Shown here piece by piece: positions 5,561 to 6,224 of a DNA stretch of 6,224 nucleotides; position 1 is the first letter of the stretch; every line of letters starts with the position of its first letter. The DNA comes from an uncultured Actinomycetes bacterium (GTDB lineage: Bacteria > Actinomycetota > Thermoleophilia > Solirubrobacterales > Solirubrobacteraceae). The translations under genes were made by a program, and so were the position numbers. The stretch covers positions 1-6,224 of the forward strand of contig CALAQT010000568.1 of NCBI GenBank assembly GCA_937888775.1. The letters run 5' to 3'. The notes beneath the pieces were generated by a model. It was not told where the DNA came from, searched no databases, and saw only the letters and a program-made list of their open reading frames with translations.

Positions 5561-5956
5561 TCATTCGGCTTGCTGGACGGGCAATCCAAACCGTTGTTGC
5601 AGAGCGTCGGCGTCGATGCCCTCGTCGTAGCGCCGCTCCGAGCCGGGTCGAGTGAAGAGCACGATCCGCTCCGCCGGGAAGGTGGCGAGAATGTCCTCCA
5701 CCGCCTTGACCGGATCGCTCTCACCGGTATCGCCGTGAGCATCCAATCCTGCCTCGTCGAGGCCCTCGACTGTCTCTCGCTGCACCAGCTCTGCCCGTCG
5801 GATCGCCTCGTCGGCGTCAGAGAGCCAAAAACGCAGCGCCGAACGGTGAAGCGCCGGCGCCACGACCATGATCTCCGCGTCATCGGCCGTCCCGCCAAGC
5901 GCCTTGCGCAGACGATCCGCGGAAATCGGCTCGCTCGCGATCACCAAGACCTTCAT
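5561..5956 (-). CDS. Universal-stress-protein-like alpha/beta protein
   Basis: The product is 131 aa, the size of a single Usp domain. It opens with a hydrophobic beta strand, MKVLVIASEPISADRLRKAL, then a helix, then a second strand EIMVVAPAL. After a helical segment rich in charged residues (DEAIRRAELVQRETVEGLDE) comes GDTGESDPVKAVEDIL, where Usp proteins have a G-x-P/D-x-x-x-I turn. The strand AERIVLFTRPGSERRY follows. The ATP-binding G-x2-G-x9-G-S/T loop of classic UspA is not evident, so it may be a non-ATP-binding member or a related fold. The ATG at 5956 has a GGAGGG ribosome site (minus strand, 5962-5967) at 5 nt. It is transcribed in the same direction as the coiled-coil and PAS genes, but the gap of 239 bp to the coiled-coil gene argues for separate promoters. 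The role is likely stress-related, inferred from fold only. Confidence 0.8.
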   Translation of the reverse strand: MKVLVIASEPISADRLRKALGGTADDAEIMVVAPALHRSALRFWLSDADEAIRRAELVQRETVEGLDEAGLDAHGDTGESDPVKAVEDILATFPAERIVLFTRPGSERRYDEGIDADALQQRFGLPVQQAE

Positions 5957-5961
5957 AAGAA

Positions 5962-5967
5962 CCCTCC
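5962..5967 (-). promoter_or_regulatory. Shine-Dalgarno of the Usp-like gene
   Basis: GGAGGG on the minus strand lies 5 nt before the ATG at 5956 and supports that start. Confidence 0.8.
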
Positions 5968-6068
5968 ACTCATTGGCTGACGAGCCGGACGTTCGGCCGC
6001 AATGTTGGCCTCCGGAAGCTCTGAAGCACGCTCAAGCGTCCGTCGCTACGTGCAGAAAGACGTTAGCG

Positions 6069-6224
6069 TCACGAGAGCCGCTTCGCCGCTCTACTGGCGA
6101 GCATCGAGTGGGCGGCAGAGTTCACGGCGAGTCGCGGGAGCGCGGCAAGCGGCGCCGGGCGGATGCGCCGCGCACACTCACCCAACAGCGCCAAAGCGGC
6201 GGCGCGTCGGCCCGCTCGCCCGGG
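6069..6224 (-). CDS. Unidentified protein, C-terminal 51 residues, cut by the right edge
   Basis: The minus-strand frame is open from the right edge to a TGA at 6069-6071. It encodes RAGRRAAALALLGECARR, then IRPAPLAALPRLAVNSAAHS, then MLASRAAKRLS. GC3 is high and the composition (Ala/Arg/Leu helices with a basic end) is consistent with a real coding end in this genome. No family is recognised. The stop is 112 bp upstream of the Usp-like start, so the two could share a transcript. A chance open frame in GC-rich DNA is the alternative. Confidence 0.35.
   Translation of the reverse strand, partial: PGRAGRRAAALALLGECARRIRPAPLAALPRLAVNSAAHSMLASRAAKRLS

Overview
The window is GC-rich bacterial DNA of actinobacterial character. 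Coding regions favour G or C at third codon positions, and ribosome binding sites are of the GGAGG type. The combination of PhaC, a zinc-ribbon MscL, a small PAS protein and a small acidic Usp-like protein suggests a soil member of Thermoleophilia (Solirubrobacterales-like). That placement is inference from protein character, not from a marker gene.

Layout from left to right. Positions 1 to about 170 (minus strand) hold the broken N-terminal half of a STAS-domain anti-sigma-factor antagonist that runs off the left edge. Positions 190-561 have no supported gene but contain a 14-bp inverted-repeat pair. Positions 562 to about 880 are the end of a decayed Tn3-family transposon: a 38-bp terminal inverted repeat followed by the C-terminus of its transposase (minus strand), with a GGCGCT microsatellite inside the reading frame. 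Positions 1000-1250 are non-coding and rich in nested inverted repeats, a candidate structured RNA. A perfect 34-bp tandem duplication at 1282-1349 precedes mscL (1405-1818), which is intact and carries a C-terminal CxxC-x10-CxxC zinc ribbon.

The central part contains the front 40% of an inositol-monophosphatase-family gene (from 2161). It is joined at about 2455-2465 to the 3' end of a different, unrecognised gene, in another frame, whose stop codon overlaps the Shine-Dalgarno of phaC. The phaC gene (2562-4289, 575 aa) is a complete class I-type polyhydroxyalkanoate synthase with Cys315, Asp470 and His498 all present. It is the main metabolic gene here and makes intracellular PHA storage polyester.

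The right part is on the minus strand: a frameshifted PAS-domain gene (4630 to about 5080), a 60-73 aa coiled-coil protein (5100-5321), a 131-aa Usp-like protein (5561-5956), and the C-terminal end of an unidentified protein running off the right edge (6069-6224).

Overall this is a gene-poor, rearranged region. Intact genes (mscL, phaC, the small minus-strand genes) lie among truncated or frameshifted genes and a transposon relic. No complete novel multi-gene system is visible. The most notable points are the transposon end, the structured non-coding block, the chimeric junction before phaC and the zinc-ribbon channel. Some frameshifts could be assembly errors and should be checked against reads.
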